Source: Rhynchopus euleeides
Lineage: Eukaryota > Euglenozoa > Diplonemea > Diplonemida > Diplonemidae
Length of the DNA stretch: 64,000 bases
Assembly (NCBI GenBank): GCA_963210315.1
Contig: OY723261.1
Span: 806,001-870,000, forward strand
Direction: 5' to 3'
Shown here: one piece after another, positions 22,401 to 30,200 of the stretch
Layout of the letters: the number at the start of each line of letters is the position of its first letter
How positions within the stretch are numbered: the first letter of the stretch is position 1
Program-made: the position numbers and the translations under genes
The notes under the pieces: model-generated
Databases searched by the model: none
Told to the model about the DNA's origin: nothing
The model's input: the letters and a program-made list of their open reading frames with translations, nothing else

Positions 22401-23821
22401 TTGGGCACAATCTTGAGCATGTCGCCGAGGGAGCAGGAGGCGAGCAACTCGTTGCTGACACCGCTGCCGCAGGACACCGAGCTCGCGTATGTGAAGTTCC
22501 ACGCCTCGCTACTCAGCAAGCGGATGACAGCATACTGCCCGGCCGTCGGATCGGGCAGGTCGTAGTAGAGAAGAGACGGCAGGCTTTGCAGCGCCGACTG
22601 CACCTGTTGCGACGGGCCCGTGGGGCTGAGCTGACCCGCTTCGAATCGAAGGAGTTGCCAACTGTACTGATCATCGCGAAGGTTCCAGTGGCTGTCGACC
22701 GTCCGAGTGTAGCACACTACGAACTCCATCGTATGGTGTGGAACGGCAAATGTGTAAAAGAATGTCGACACAAAGGGAGAGTCGTCGCTGAAGTCAGGAT
22801 AGTCGCGGAAATTGCTACTGCCGTGCCCCCTGTTCAAAACGTGCAAGGCTGCCTGCTGCTCATCGGATGTGAACACCTGACGCGGTATCGGCTTTCTGCG
22901 CTTGTCTTTGTTGTGTTCAGCACGCTCCACCTCAGTCAGCCTCTCGCGGAATAAGGCCTCGTCTTTCGGTGTGATATCGCCAACGTACAATGCACAGTCA
23001 CTGCCGTATTTCGCGTCATGCTTGAAGACAATAAACTCTGCAACAAGTGGGTTTGACGCATTGATGGCTCTGATCTCCTCATCGAGGAGCTGTGCCACGA
23101 CCTTCACTCTCACCTCCTGCCCTGCGGTAAAGGACCGCGGCTCAATGTAAGCTGTGTAGTTGTCAAACGACATCCGCGTCTCTGTAAACGTCAACGACAG
23201 GGAGAATGTTGACGTCAGTGAATATGTCTCTGTCGCACTCGCCGTCGGCAGCGTCATGGACCAGGAGAGCGAAAGCGAGAGCGTCATGGTGGATGTCACT
23301 GTCGGCAGCGTGAGCGACGTACTGACGGTGGCAGTCGGCAGGGTAAATGATGCTGAACCTGTTGGCAGTGTCAGCGTCACTGTATGTGTCATCGTGGGAA
23401 GCGTGAGGGAATATGTATCCGTCTCTGTCGAAGTCGGGAGAGACAGGCTGATGGTCTCCGAAAAGGATGCACTCGCTGTGGGCAACGTCACACTGATAGT
23501 TTCTGAACTACTCTGGGTTATAGTGGGCAGCGTGAGGCTGATACTGAACGTCGTAGACGCTGTTGGCAGCGTCAAGGTGTAGGAATCGGTTAGAGAAAGC
23601 GTAGATGTAGGAAGCGTGATCGACTCAGACAACGTGCTGGATGGTGTGTACGTCATCGACAGACTGGCAGTCTCAGTGGCAGTGTTGGCACTGCCGACTG
23701 CCGTCGCCATGCAGACCAAGCAGAGGAGTCTCCAACCCGGCAAGCATCCTGCTGCAGCGTTACCTTGCGGTCGCTGTCGCAGGCGCGACATAATCATCGT
23801 TGCAATCACCAGGCTCTGCAC
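10418..23821 (-). CDS. Giant secreted/surface repeat protein, 4467 residues, with C-terminal hydrophobic anchor
   Basis: One uninterrupted frame. The first Met is at 23821, but Met9 (23797) and Met11 (23791) are also possible starts before the hydrophobic signal core WRLLCLVCMATAVGSA. Residues about 46-230 are an SLTLPT-type Ser/Thr stalk. Residues about 230-1770 carry many divergent beta-rich repeats ending in motifs such as MEFVVCYTR, RWHVCYRASC, NRYRICYK and KYLVCYRRAH. A Pro/Thr linker follows near 1775-1840. The distal half has spaced CxxC signatures (SCTNC, PCEAC, PCSLC, ACFLC), suggesting repeated disulfide-containing domains. Near the end are a second Pro/Thr linker (about 4390-4420) and a terminal hydrophobic segment (GVLYLLCTLVVAAVCAV) with no cytoplasmic tail, consistent with a GPI signal or tail anchor. 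Asn-X-Ser/Thr sites are frequent. It is a paralogue of the gene at 1-5510. An adhesin, receptor or matrix role is inference. Confidence 0.93.
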   Translation of the reverse strand: MQSLVIATMIMSRLRQRPQGNAAAGCLPGWRLLCLVCMATAVGSANTATETASLSMTYTPSSTLSESITLPTSTLSLTDSYTLTLPTASTTFSISLTLPTITQSSSETISVTLPTASASFSETISLSLPTSTETDTYSLTLPTMTHTVTLTLPTGSASFTLPTATVSTSLTLPTVTSTMTLSLSLSWSMTLPTASATETYSLTSTFSLSLTFTETRMSFDNYTAYIEPRSFTAGQEVRVKVVAQLLDEEIRAINASNPLVAEFIVFKHDAKYGSDCALYVGDITPKDEALFRERLTEVERAEHNKDKRRKPIPRQVFTSDEQQAALHVLNRGHGSSNFRDYPDFSDDSPFVSTFFYTFAVPHHTMEFVVCYTRTVDSHWNLRDDQYSWQLLRFEAGQLSPTGPSQQVQSALQSLPSLLYYDLPDPTAGQYAVIRLLSSEAWNFTYASSVSCGSGVSNELLASCSLGDMLKIVPKGAGCTSERLHHERFVPYFGSEYLQPDGSLSATGGPAVREAATTGGVGLFGTRFSNPLVDKWSSYGEYSGFGATVHSDGAQNRAEFALNSGLDRDMRTGPHYTFTSHAYVYVRLPELQAVAPNTTFDNLYDMCFSSKQQRAVLLGKNDSLPSVPFWRKLFPCNPYHAECTREHDTAHDLDSKSGAQNRDKMFAEFNPSFRVEEDVIGWTLYDLTPKSWGTIVFDSQEEGLLNTQPSGVFNVTRATLPENNGWQGLSSPAEVQDYWSSGLGGDMFRIVSADKFNEHLHVSEETSNINNIAYTRRSFGTFPSVGCWYTGLDAPTYTGLGRHNIRAGTGDTTPWRSTHGGFANEGAEFPIGSTDLRGDPTAAPQGATASGDSGGSRPEDHDNRRAVNTAYATLYIPEAGTRWHVCYRASCSQSIERDTAVTKCKRNGGFHVLPFHGAVNWDPEGEATYSGFMKDVEGHGVSGRFPQKKWLHFNTSVHPESFAAAVASGAIAPGDPGDLLNSSAAYRNEHLAKQHPPRHLYWSMNDTRANTYGPITIATVNASYYEGGMLDTRRWDLGEPSTGYADDAQGSVLRLVRSGVPCDHDGGLFPAEAYRGRFGGNFYHFQQRVPVAAQQSDGGARECNNADAVSDITQCLGTAHDAAVTYEALYYITLPPQGSYRVCHRSKGWNWVEVPSERLKEFSYEKTGFLGDDVNTEWSRLWKNGTGYDFLKVDGDAMDSFSVEWRESRGGMEALFVVKDAEGRGAVGKRGRCAETRASWCDASADVLRLIPEYPGDASRQPTCDINPLNHDIRLTDDQLYLSCSSLSAEPCSSDAFIRRFSTEALHPTPYVSLMANRSPLRYKGIVPADSNVFNSVFETAAVLGVPAFRDTGAHGTNRYRICYKQFWTPNWVMFNQSFVVGSNMTDYEISSPLPSRLVNDTKGHLLAGKYQEFELKLNSFKIDKVDSFIAKLVEFRFGSLSNDCVQRAAHTEGEPMSATTDIFLRGKSDDFLNFFITVPAHPGRYILCVQVVRQGRATEDSMSWYRVRKYPHLPLNEDYSFYVRDNGIRWFVTEGNAPTNQGVLTVNLLKCQSVHTPFSATVTQQQGAFYCAPRSDGGVFNTDDSVSQGGDSAKIVPVHLPCGNDTSVHVGVEFANVSLGATSPNGFRLNLGATDGPAGEAAFIVALPQVPFDKRTTYKVCVKTLFSESDILGAGTVSWVEVGQYYGGLGGPKAGQVVSTGLNAAGVQESMFQTKQSAIIHWEVAAQVRPLSTLVTGNISSGAVVLAGSSSTFVSSAATSSPSRVPGHGFTLTMYPLYTPSPPTPVPPTNAPSTPAPISPAPPTPTPPTTSAPATPTPVTTPVPPPATPAPPTLSPYEARAGRYDLFKLVLAKVPKTRVPESASWGDVAAEWIDMPGASCLSPGVEGTSNDDTACTAGTTYGSCPSLEEVGGEGVVSAMLQFPLRPGKYLVCYRRAHPVLGVRDQTWMWIRSSSGDDGLYVQPSFLEMDVDTALTNAMVFDLRAATGSDGAAMSLASWCQGGNTSDGTAGYGSNDCIALHGSTGYHADLVSIIDGDKSCGLPSLAPNGSAGSPPEWFRLKRLSQEAASVDLPLAANQFNLPPTAFPSLTAYKLCVYKALAPSANKKSDGAALTSSDYVLRAGLVYQLYNRGTDRASGGLSGLWMPSAIATQRLIRVETLLDNTPGNPTPGANILTSTTHIIEFNKTVYDRYASLPSHSLKTALQMHTINSGVTLTYRVSIQGGSRVNHAVQVQQCSLPQPDSPLTALYCETLAAEPTGNASVRAFYVSNVGGSCSLLNSPIYGLGPYALTQKYDPGQGSTVEFTIKYSSGCATSPWGCGIRFSTRDSTDLTSMHSSPYWVAVARREPDKLLINGQDVSTWTCSHNHVCRLRFDAMYQGLREYAPSGDVVVRSEIGTDFAINSAVNDIALTYGAQGSVEYLALPRLLVGVDASHAVLHVKYGGVHQLTVHVAVTRRDIRSAIFDTITPVLDTSRVGSQTTPPAPVWSSGNLQHSYLLTTWDYILRIRAFAADGNLITEADETQDWVITGSAPTRNEILVSATDAAALGRRNTSGTLPPLVQQPLSYDAHGAYVRFRIKNNYGCYRGIGCRLSWKMEKAGKSVITVHVDVAVRVIGDRVRVTPNSATTYRMEGIQVSLQAGQYVSAEEWVPDEFHEGSFFALLQGAPGIAFLPDTSQASRCIFTDPCVPVYETPTFLLRTNQSCTNCTASFHTTAGAESVDALTFPDSTLAFTLLEPIMRLECGIESPNISFAQDSPLSTPFNFYVRVVSQINGNQLMSDIAVDMDITTLDGTGYALVGFSGSTYTFTVENGEALLRNAVLERNRNLAVPMLMRMYVEGPRGTSCERHIPIFLGDVKVLVAPVNGNSEVHLKTSDVEAGVSFNFEFSDGVDRLLQIQANNEPLGWAAEGDVFASPSSPLSSTHDPWNLYSFGEFTFTYGSALVKFTVSTDQATAKGTFTMQYAGQVASPVRRAMFEVCGGVETCTSVYVYITPDIIPPLSLQWYAQPSPLNGLTSSCSASPQRNTFQVGVVFSVPNQVTTLKYLYYSEATRVTISFTRGGAGASTAFTLGNATDTVNGIAVVEYSSPQSGFTDNLKLEAPAIGSSVSVAVTWASTQETYSTFQLLPAVTYAECPRSVVLNATVGGYKMTLPLHSTQGEGWAYGSGMAVAMPVPFQTVVLTTAGERAWSYQGRVRITKMPSISGCNNGGSLELHKPTALNPNRLERSLSGLSELSNGVSTVWASFSAPCEACTLRLDLCYTTATSAGNCLTPPQVPTAADTAPILSNRVKFTKPFSVVSPQPSGAHVTHQRLPAGAGTAVVGGGNVSVIHVGNVFAVSLEAVQHFGVRQWAAKVDGAAVEVKVVNVWRAEVGGSAALRYGNGGFLRELTPADAGEACGGVLRETNGEYRVHAVDPTLQFVYTRPCSLCEVWVHYRLSPHGSWSAFPLRTEIAPAAQPFQARVLTCGVSWSLAPSTPRGRFRDRPFAVSIWKRDMNGFPAWEGEGRLLFSVGDSHGNGGGGVITLEAGNAVEGTSTLVKGGVGTILVKATRACFLCSASLNSLTQSVHVPFSVLTHATHLVPHEVAARHEGGRPVWDFDLYAADENGDRDFTVNAQIIPNAPLIAANSSSTHMVNGALRTTLTFAGPALNVPLNTTALKEVGLNAEVKVFRLRPPFYSLSWSVPFHNVSAQVEQSCGAQSGTLQEGIPCSVTVLSNGDGRGSLSASLDGTEVTASGSCPCGSLSLTQAVVPILHGKASFDLLLKGVTGASCDCAMRFEVAGAVQLAQRLKVPVERVTIAPLLVPASSAQVVTYRIMSPVTGDPASPSAYATVIKNADVTLRIGGYDLTGTRFIDKALPFVSSLQLVPSIPTCFKQVRVVQVESRYEVLGSFKESCRIEQMTVASDSVNFYAIDVRATANPRYIAVKEGAGQVLHLVIKDSANSIVEYYAETRVHLAVNGVRVKTFIAHHGTLQVPAAEAAAARRKGGPGNPPGDVTGQWFFELEGGSAVSAPIFLQYVPLPQRAQIVVDGEQVLGNTVRITVTVLDSHGSRVDAPIPMFVAETAVPCPGYPATCRQRVAVTSLTSAKLLEKLSVAGRFEGYLHVRQGGGYPMITRTEHVRFSVSADGFQESAVVSYRVFASIRVEAACRPLACDYTIYLVDDTGSVLLGDRGQDVSVATSCLSDISKQTLAGPRDPNDPSAIRVDIPGLRTAQGQASLQGIAVSRTCDVLEVAFTYTPTGYRGTWKGRVEAPQRNTTAAVVYVSLTTATFDTEFEAMTALRSLRNNASALAGTLSNLVQGVRQVVVQTLCVLNNGDPSYCETLPAGAASRDASVQQVAGYEVSLIYKAELLNGVSIGSYMASLDAALLQSVEQGSSPLNAYGVPFNGTLSALSTTPLVTVPPTPVPSTPAPQTAAPDTEEPVFLNETQLPLTSEPGTAPPVSWVPLSAPAFPEQGVLYLLCTLVVAAVCAV

Positions 23822-26800
23822 ATCACATCATTACCACAGCCCGCCTCTCCTCACGCCACCGCACGACCGGGGCGAAAAGAAGCTCGAATAGTGCAGCAGA
23901 GCAGATAGGGCGGGTTACGACCGCCACCTAGTCGGGTGATGTGGGGTGTGTTGGCGGATGCACTGGCAATCGTTGCAAGAAGTTCGGTGGGGCGGTGGGG
24001 TGGTGGGTGGGGGACGGATGGCGACTGTGTCGAGCATGAATTCCCTTCTGCCCGCTTCTCTCCGACAGGGATCTTCGGGCCATGTTTTTTAAATCCTGGA
24101 AGCTGAATTAGGACTGAGATTTGCTTTTTCTGTGTTTGGAATACCTTGTCTTTGTTCGTTTAGATAAACTGCCCCCCCCCCCCCCTCCACCCCCCACCCC
24201 ATTCAACACGGCACGAGAAGGACGACTTAAATTGATAACTGTGTACCACCCATCACCACACCACCACTACCCCTCCCGTCACGTGGCTATCACGGATGTG
24301 TGCAAACCTTTCTTTGTCAATTATCGCCAACCCAGGATTCATCTACCACCTATCAGGAACGCTGAGTTAGCCACTCAATTTGGAAACACATTGTCGGCTT
24401 CACCAACTGAGAGCGGCCAGCACGACTTAGCACGACAGTGATTGTCCTCTCGCAAGCTGCTGCAAAGACGATCGGGTAAGGCCACCCCTCTGAGTCAATA
24501 ATTGGACTGCTGGCTCAGATATGCCACACCTGAAGGATAATTCCCGCTTAAAAATGCAGTGAAAATCTGACCAGTGACATCATTTTTTTTGGATGGACAA
24601 AGGGTTGCTCAGTATGGCAGGCTGGTAGGGCTCGCTGCCACAACAGAAACCACTCAGAAATTTAATAGGTATGGGCAATGCCATGCCTGGCACGACAACA
24701 CTGTTCTCACGCCCTGCCCCCCCACTCCCATGGAAACTGGCGCGCTGAAGCAGTTCCAACAGAACAAATCTGCCAAGTCCATCGAAGCCCATTGAAATCC
24801 GAAGGAAGAGAAAATATCACCCCCAGAAACCGCCCAACCCCACATTTCCTACTTCCCACACTCATAAAAACACGCAAGACTCTGGACCCATAGTATATGG
24901 CACAGGACGACGGCAATCGCCTGCTTCAGATCCATAAGGGAATGGGGGCGGAAAGAAATAACTGTTGGGAGAGGAGGTGAGGGCGAAGGAGGGTAAGCCG
25001 AGGAGAGAGAACCGGGCAAATTTCACCACACGCGCAGAATTGTGAATAGAGAGAGGGATGGGGGCGGGGGGGATTTTTCCACTTCTTTCTTTTTTTTTGC
25101 CAGAATCACCAGGGGGCCGTCTGGCCGGAGCAGATCAACAAACCACACCCCCCCCCACCCCGAGAGCGCGTCGCCCCCCCCCCCCATCCTACCATCACAA
25201 CGATTGCCAAATGTCTGTGTGCACACCCCACGCAGTGACACGCCGACCATAGCAACCATTACCCCCCCCCCCACCCCAAAGCTGAAATACGTTGATAGTG
25301 TAAGTGGTAACACGGAGCTGTGTGTACGCAGTTGGCGCGGATAGGGAGGGGGGGTAGGCAGAATGTGGCAGGGTGAATAGGTGGTGTTGAAGGGGTAGAG
25401 GGAGTGGGGGAGTCGGGGGGGGAACGAACACCATTGTTCAAAAGTCCAGGTGTCAAGTGCAAACTTGCCCCTTTTCTTCTTGCTTTTGGTATCGACGGAC
25501 TACCTCATTTTTTTCCTCCTTGTTTCCAGCATTTGTCACATCTACTTGGCACCGGCCTGAATGAATGTGCGGAGAGTCAGGCAGGGCGGTCGTCACCCTG
25601 AGTCCTTTGTGGGGTGGGGGAGGAGTGGGGGGAAGGTAGAGCTTGCTGGAACCCTTTCGACGCCGCATGATTTGGTCGCGAATATTGTGTGTCCCCACCC
25701 CACCCCGTCCACCCCTGCAGAGAACAGACCAACACTGCCAAGGGCTCTGCTCCAGTTGGTTTGAATAATCACAAAAACCGGAGGTCAGACCTGTCAGAGA
25801 AGACAAAGAATGGGGTGAGGGGGGGTGTTAAGCACGGCACTCGCATGGAAATGGGGCGCAGATACTGCACGACTGAATCTCCTGCACAGATGATCACGTG
25901 ATTATCACAAGGTTGCGGATGATCTACTGTGATCACGCACTCCTAACAGGCACAACACTGTCATCCCGTCTCGAAGGAGCCGGCGCGCTGGATGCCCTGA
26001 CTGGCAGGATGTTGCGCGCAAACCGGTTCTGAAAAGGATGGCTTGGGCTGAGTGGGTTTCGCACAAGGCGCGGATCTGGTACTGCAGTAGTATGCCTGTC
26101 GCCAAGATGATTCAGATGTACCACACACTCCACCACATGGACAGTATAACATAGCCTGTGGATTTACAGGCAGTTATTGTGTTTCCTCTTGGCACCAGGT
26201 GGGGTTTCCACGTGAAACTTGCAAAGGAAAGGCAACTGAGGTTCGTGCAAGGAACTGGCAAGCGAGAATCAGTATGTCCCTCCCCCCTCGCCAATCGCAC
26301 ACATCACAGAAACTGTGTAATAATGCGCATCTGAAGAGAAGAGAAGAGCCGGAGGGTATTCGCCAATCGCGAGAATTACTGCCGAAAGTTGTTATGTTCC
26401 CCACTCTTTGTGTACACCACTCCCCGGTCTAATAAAGTGGTGTGAGTGGGGCCGCACGATCCAGCTAAATTTCCCCAGTTGGCTACGCCGAACTAACAAG
26501 AAAATATCTGCCTGCGGAAGTGTGTGGTGTGTGAATAGCAAGACAAGAGGTGTGTGCGAAGGCAGACACCTTGCAGTTCACCTCGACCTCGTAGAGAGTG
26601 GCGTGTATGTGAAGAACCAGGGAGCTTCTGCAGAGCACCTTCATGGAGGAGTGGGAGTTGCGTTGTCTTTTGGAGGGCATGTGTCAAATGAGGAAGAATG
26701 TGATGCCCAAATAACTGCAAGGTGTGTACTGTACCATGGGTGGTGTTGTGTGGGGATGCAACTGACATTACGGAACAGAAACAGAATATGGAAGGGACTC

Positions 26801-27210
26801 GTCGGCAACACCGTTTCTTCAGACTCCCTCCACGCACGCAAGTGAATAGTGTTGTCAGGAGCAGTATGCAATCTCACTGCGCCTAAGAGACACGCACCAA
26901 CCGAAGATCAACTGACAACAGCTGGCACAATCCTGTTCGCGCGTCAAAGACAAGGGCTGTTGTCTGTGCGCCAAAGCCGGCAAACAAAAGCAACTCCCGC
27001 AGCCTTTGCTGCGGAGGTGATCTTCTGTTGCCCCAACGCGCTACTGAACAGGGGTCCCGTTGTGGGATGGGCACGCATAATAGTTCGGGGGTGGACGCCG
27101 GCGAACTCTCCTTGAGTCCATTGAGGGGCCTTCTGCCCTTCTGGGGAGTCAAGGCCACCGCCATGGCCCATGTTGTTACCGAACAGTATAACTGCTGCGC
27201 ATGATACACC
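23822..27210. other. Gene-poor intergenic region, 3.4 kb
   Basis: It contains homopolymer C tracts (about 24171-24189, 25174-25187, 25262-25272), short A/T-richer stretches and one copy of a dispersed hairpin repeat (26373-26513). Candidate frames such as 26408-26845 on the plus strand overlap that repeat and lack a recognisable domain. I see no tRNA or rRNA. Confidence 0.6.
26373..26513 (+). repeat. Dispersed hairpin element, copy 1
   Basis: About 140 bp, repeated at 56458-56616. Shared blocks include ATTACTGCCGAAAG, CACTCTTTGTGTACACCACT and CCAGTTGGCTACGCCGAACT. The middle forms a stem: CCCCACTC and ACACCACT, separated by a TTTGTGT bulge, pair with AGTGGTGTGAGTGGGG. Both copies keep the stem. 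It could be a SINE-like element or a structured RNA gene; strand and function are unknown. Confidence 0.7.
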
Positions 27211-30200
27211 TCACCAGAAGGTGTTCTCCAGCCAGAAGTACTTATTCAGTTCGGTCAGCTCTGTTGCATGCGACATGTCCGGAAGGAACTCCGCCTGTGA
27301 GGGTGGTGCGGTAACATCGGATGCACGCTGGTCGACAACATACCATGCACTCGAAGAGAGGGACAACGATGTACGTCATGAAGGCTGTCTGGCCTCTGGA
27401 GATGACAGTCGTATAGCGATCCATGAAGGGTGACACGGCCAGCCCCAGCAACCGTTCCCGGTCGCCCTGCATGTAGAATTCATCAACGATCTGGTTGCAC
27501 CATGCGTGGTAGAGATTTTTCGGCCGCCCGCAATTGCTGATGTCAGCCATCTTCACCACCATGATCAGCGCCAGAGTCATGTCAGCCCTGCGCGACAAGC
27601 GGAGGTTTGTCTCCAGCTTCTTCTTGAACTTGCCTAGGATCTGCGCGTGCAGCCCCATGTCCGTACCGAGAACGAGCTCGACAATGGTCTCGCGAATCTC
27701 CTTCCTCTTCTCAGGTGAGAAGCTTTCGAGGATCTGTGAGAGGTGCATGTGGCGGTGTCGGGCGAACATATTGCTTAGGCACAGAGGGACACGAAGGCGG
27801 TTCGTACTGCATTGAACAGGCAACCCCAGGTGGTTGCGTAGATCATGGCCATTCTTACATACATCGAATTGCTCGAGCCGCATGATTTCGAAAACGGACG
27901 ACGCGTGGACGTTCTCGTTGACACTGCGGTCGTTCCACAGCACAGCAAGGTAGTTTTGAGTCTTCACATGGAACGAGTTGTTGATGCCCGGGTGGTTGTA
28001 GTCGTGCACCGACGACGCGAACAGCGTGCAGAACACGTCCTCATCGCTGACTTTATACTGTGAGGATGATGTGGTGTGGTGTCCAACATGATATAGACAC
28101 ACATGACTCATGGAATTCTTTACCCAGCTCCCAGTTTCCCTATTTTACTCATCACGAAGACACATCGGCGTGCATACCTTGCTGATCATCCCACCCTTGA
28201 GCAGGATGTAGTGGCTCACCTGCAGCACATCTGCCGCATGCATCGAGTTGTGGTACGGGTTGGGGTGGTAACCCGCCTCGATCATGGAAAGCCAGTTGAT
28301 CATCTTCCTCTCGTCAATGTTAAACTTCCGCATAAAGCCGTACTGTGGAGGGTGCAGGGTGGGGGGCGGGGGCAATGCATGACGTGAGATTGCGGAGTGA
28401 CACCCAGGCAAAGTCAGCACACAACACTCAGCACCTTCACACACCTTGTAAAAGAGGGCATATTGGGTAATGAACAGCGACCCACCGTGCGGCTGGTTCG
28501 CAAGCCCTTCGTGAGTGTACCCACCAGACATCTCACGCTGCAGGGTGAAGACGTCGAAGTCCCAATCATCGACCGCCGACACAAGCTTCCAGATAGTGTT
28601 CCGCTTCTCGTCCGACAGCGACTCTGTCACAGACGCAAACTCCGACTTGGTGTAGGGGCGAATCACATTGCAGAAATTGCCGTCCGCCTCGCCATCCTCC
28701 TCGACATGAGGGTCCCACTGCGACTTGACGATTTTGAAAAGCTCGGTGTCGATGTCACGGCAGTCGGGGATCTTCGTCACACCCACAGGCATGGGCGACG
28801 CCAGCGGGTTCCGCACACACACAACCAGCCCGTCATCCACCCCCGGCGCTCCGATGTCACAGAGCTCCTTCGTCAGCCGCGCCGCCTCTGCATTCTTCAC
28901 CTCCAAGGCCTTCGTACAGCTCTCGAGGCAGCACGAGAATATCCGGTGCTGGTCAACGCGGCGGCGCTCCTCCTCCTTCGCACTTGCAAGGCGGTTTGTC
29001 AGGTCCTCCACTTCCTGTGTCAGGTCTTTGTCCCGCACGAGGGAGCGCAGTCGCACGAAGTTCTGGCAAAGCTTCATGATGTATGCGTTGGAGAAGGGCG
29101 TGGCTCTGCGGAGCGCCAGCTGCTTCCCTGCAAAGTCGAGGTACGATAGGTTTGAGTCGTGCGACTTGAGCTGCACATCGCAGAGGGGAAGGCTCGCTGT
29201 CAGCTGGTCGTTAATGTAACCCACCATGGTCACCGCATCGCCACCCAACGCCTTCAAATCATCCTCCGAAGCGCGTGCAGAGAACACCCCTGTCTTTGTC
29301 GCAGCGGTGACCACCAGGAATCCGTCCGTCTCAACAGCCATGGTCGCCAGCAGGGCTTTCCTGTCTTTCGTCATCCCGAAGCACTTCATCTGCTCCGAAA
29401 GGTTCACCTGGTAGGGCGTCTTGATGGGTTCCTCGGCCTCCACGGCTTCGATCTGTGACTGCCAATACTTCTTGTTCTCCTCTGCCATCGAAAGCAGGGG
29501 GGAGAACCCGGGGAACAGAGCCTGCATGGACTCCAGCAGGGGCACCACCATGGTGTCGATGAAGTGCACCTGCCCCCTGGGGAAGTTCTGCCGGTGGCGC
29601 GTGCGGTCGGCGGTCCACGGGGATTCGGGGATGAAGGGGGTAGGGACCAGCCCGTGTGCGATCTGCACGTCGCCCTGCAGGTAGAATTCCTCGACGAGCT
29701 TCTCCAAGCGTGCAGTGTGGATGGACTGCTCGCGTGCCCACGAAGCAATGTCGGCGCAGCGCATCGCCATCGTCAGGACGATCCGGACATGCTCCTTCTG
29801 GGTCCAGTCGAACATCGCGAGGCGCTCGGTGAAGGACACCATCTTCTCAGAGATCGTCAGCATCTCCGCGTTGGCTTTCATGAAGAGCACCTCGACAACG
29901 GTCTCCCTGATCTCCCTCTCCTGGTCGATGTCAACGAAGAAGTTGCAGCTCTGGTTCTCCAGCGTTTCAAACGGGATTGCGAGCCTGTTCTGCTCCAGAA
30001 TGAAGTGGCCGTTGTAGAAGTTGGCGATGAACTGCTTGCTCTCCTTCAGGCAGTCGTTGTCCAGCCCTTCGTGCCCCAGATCGATGATCCCTGCCGCGAG
30101 GACCATGGCGAGAATGTCTTCATTGGAAAGCAGCACCACGCCGTCCATCTTCCCTTCATACTGCCCCAGCCCTAACGCGGAGATGATGCAGTGTGTGCTG

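Noticed and set aside
26408..26845. 145-residue plus-strand frame
   Set aside because: Its start lies in the dispersed hairpin repeat, composition is not protein-like and no domain or signal is visible.
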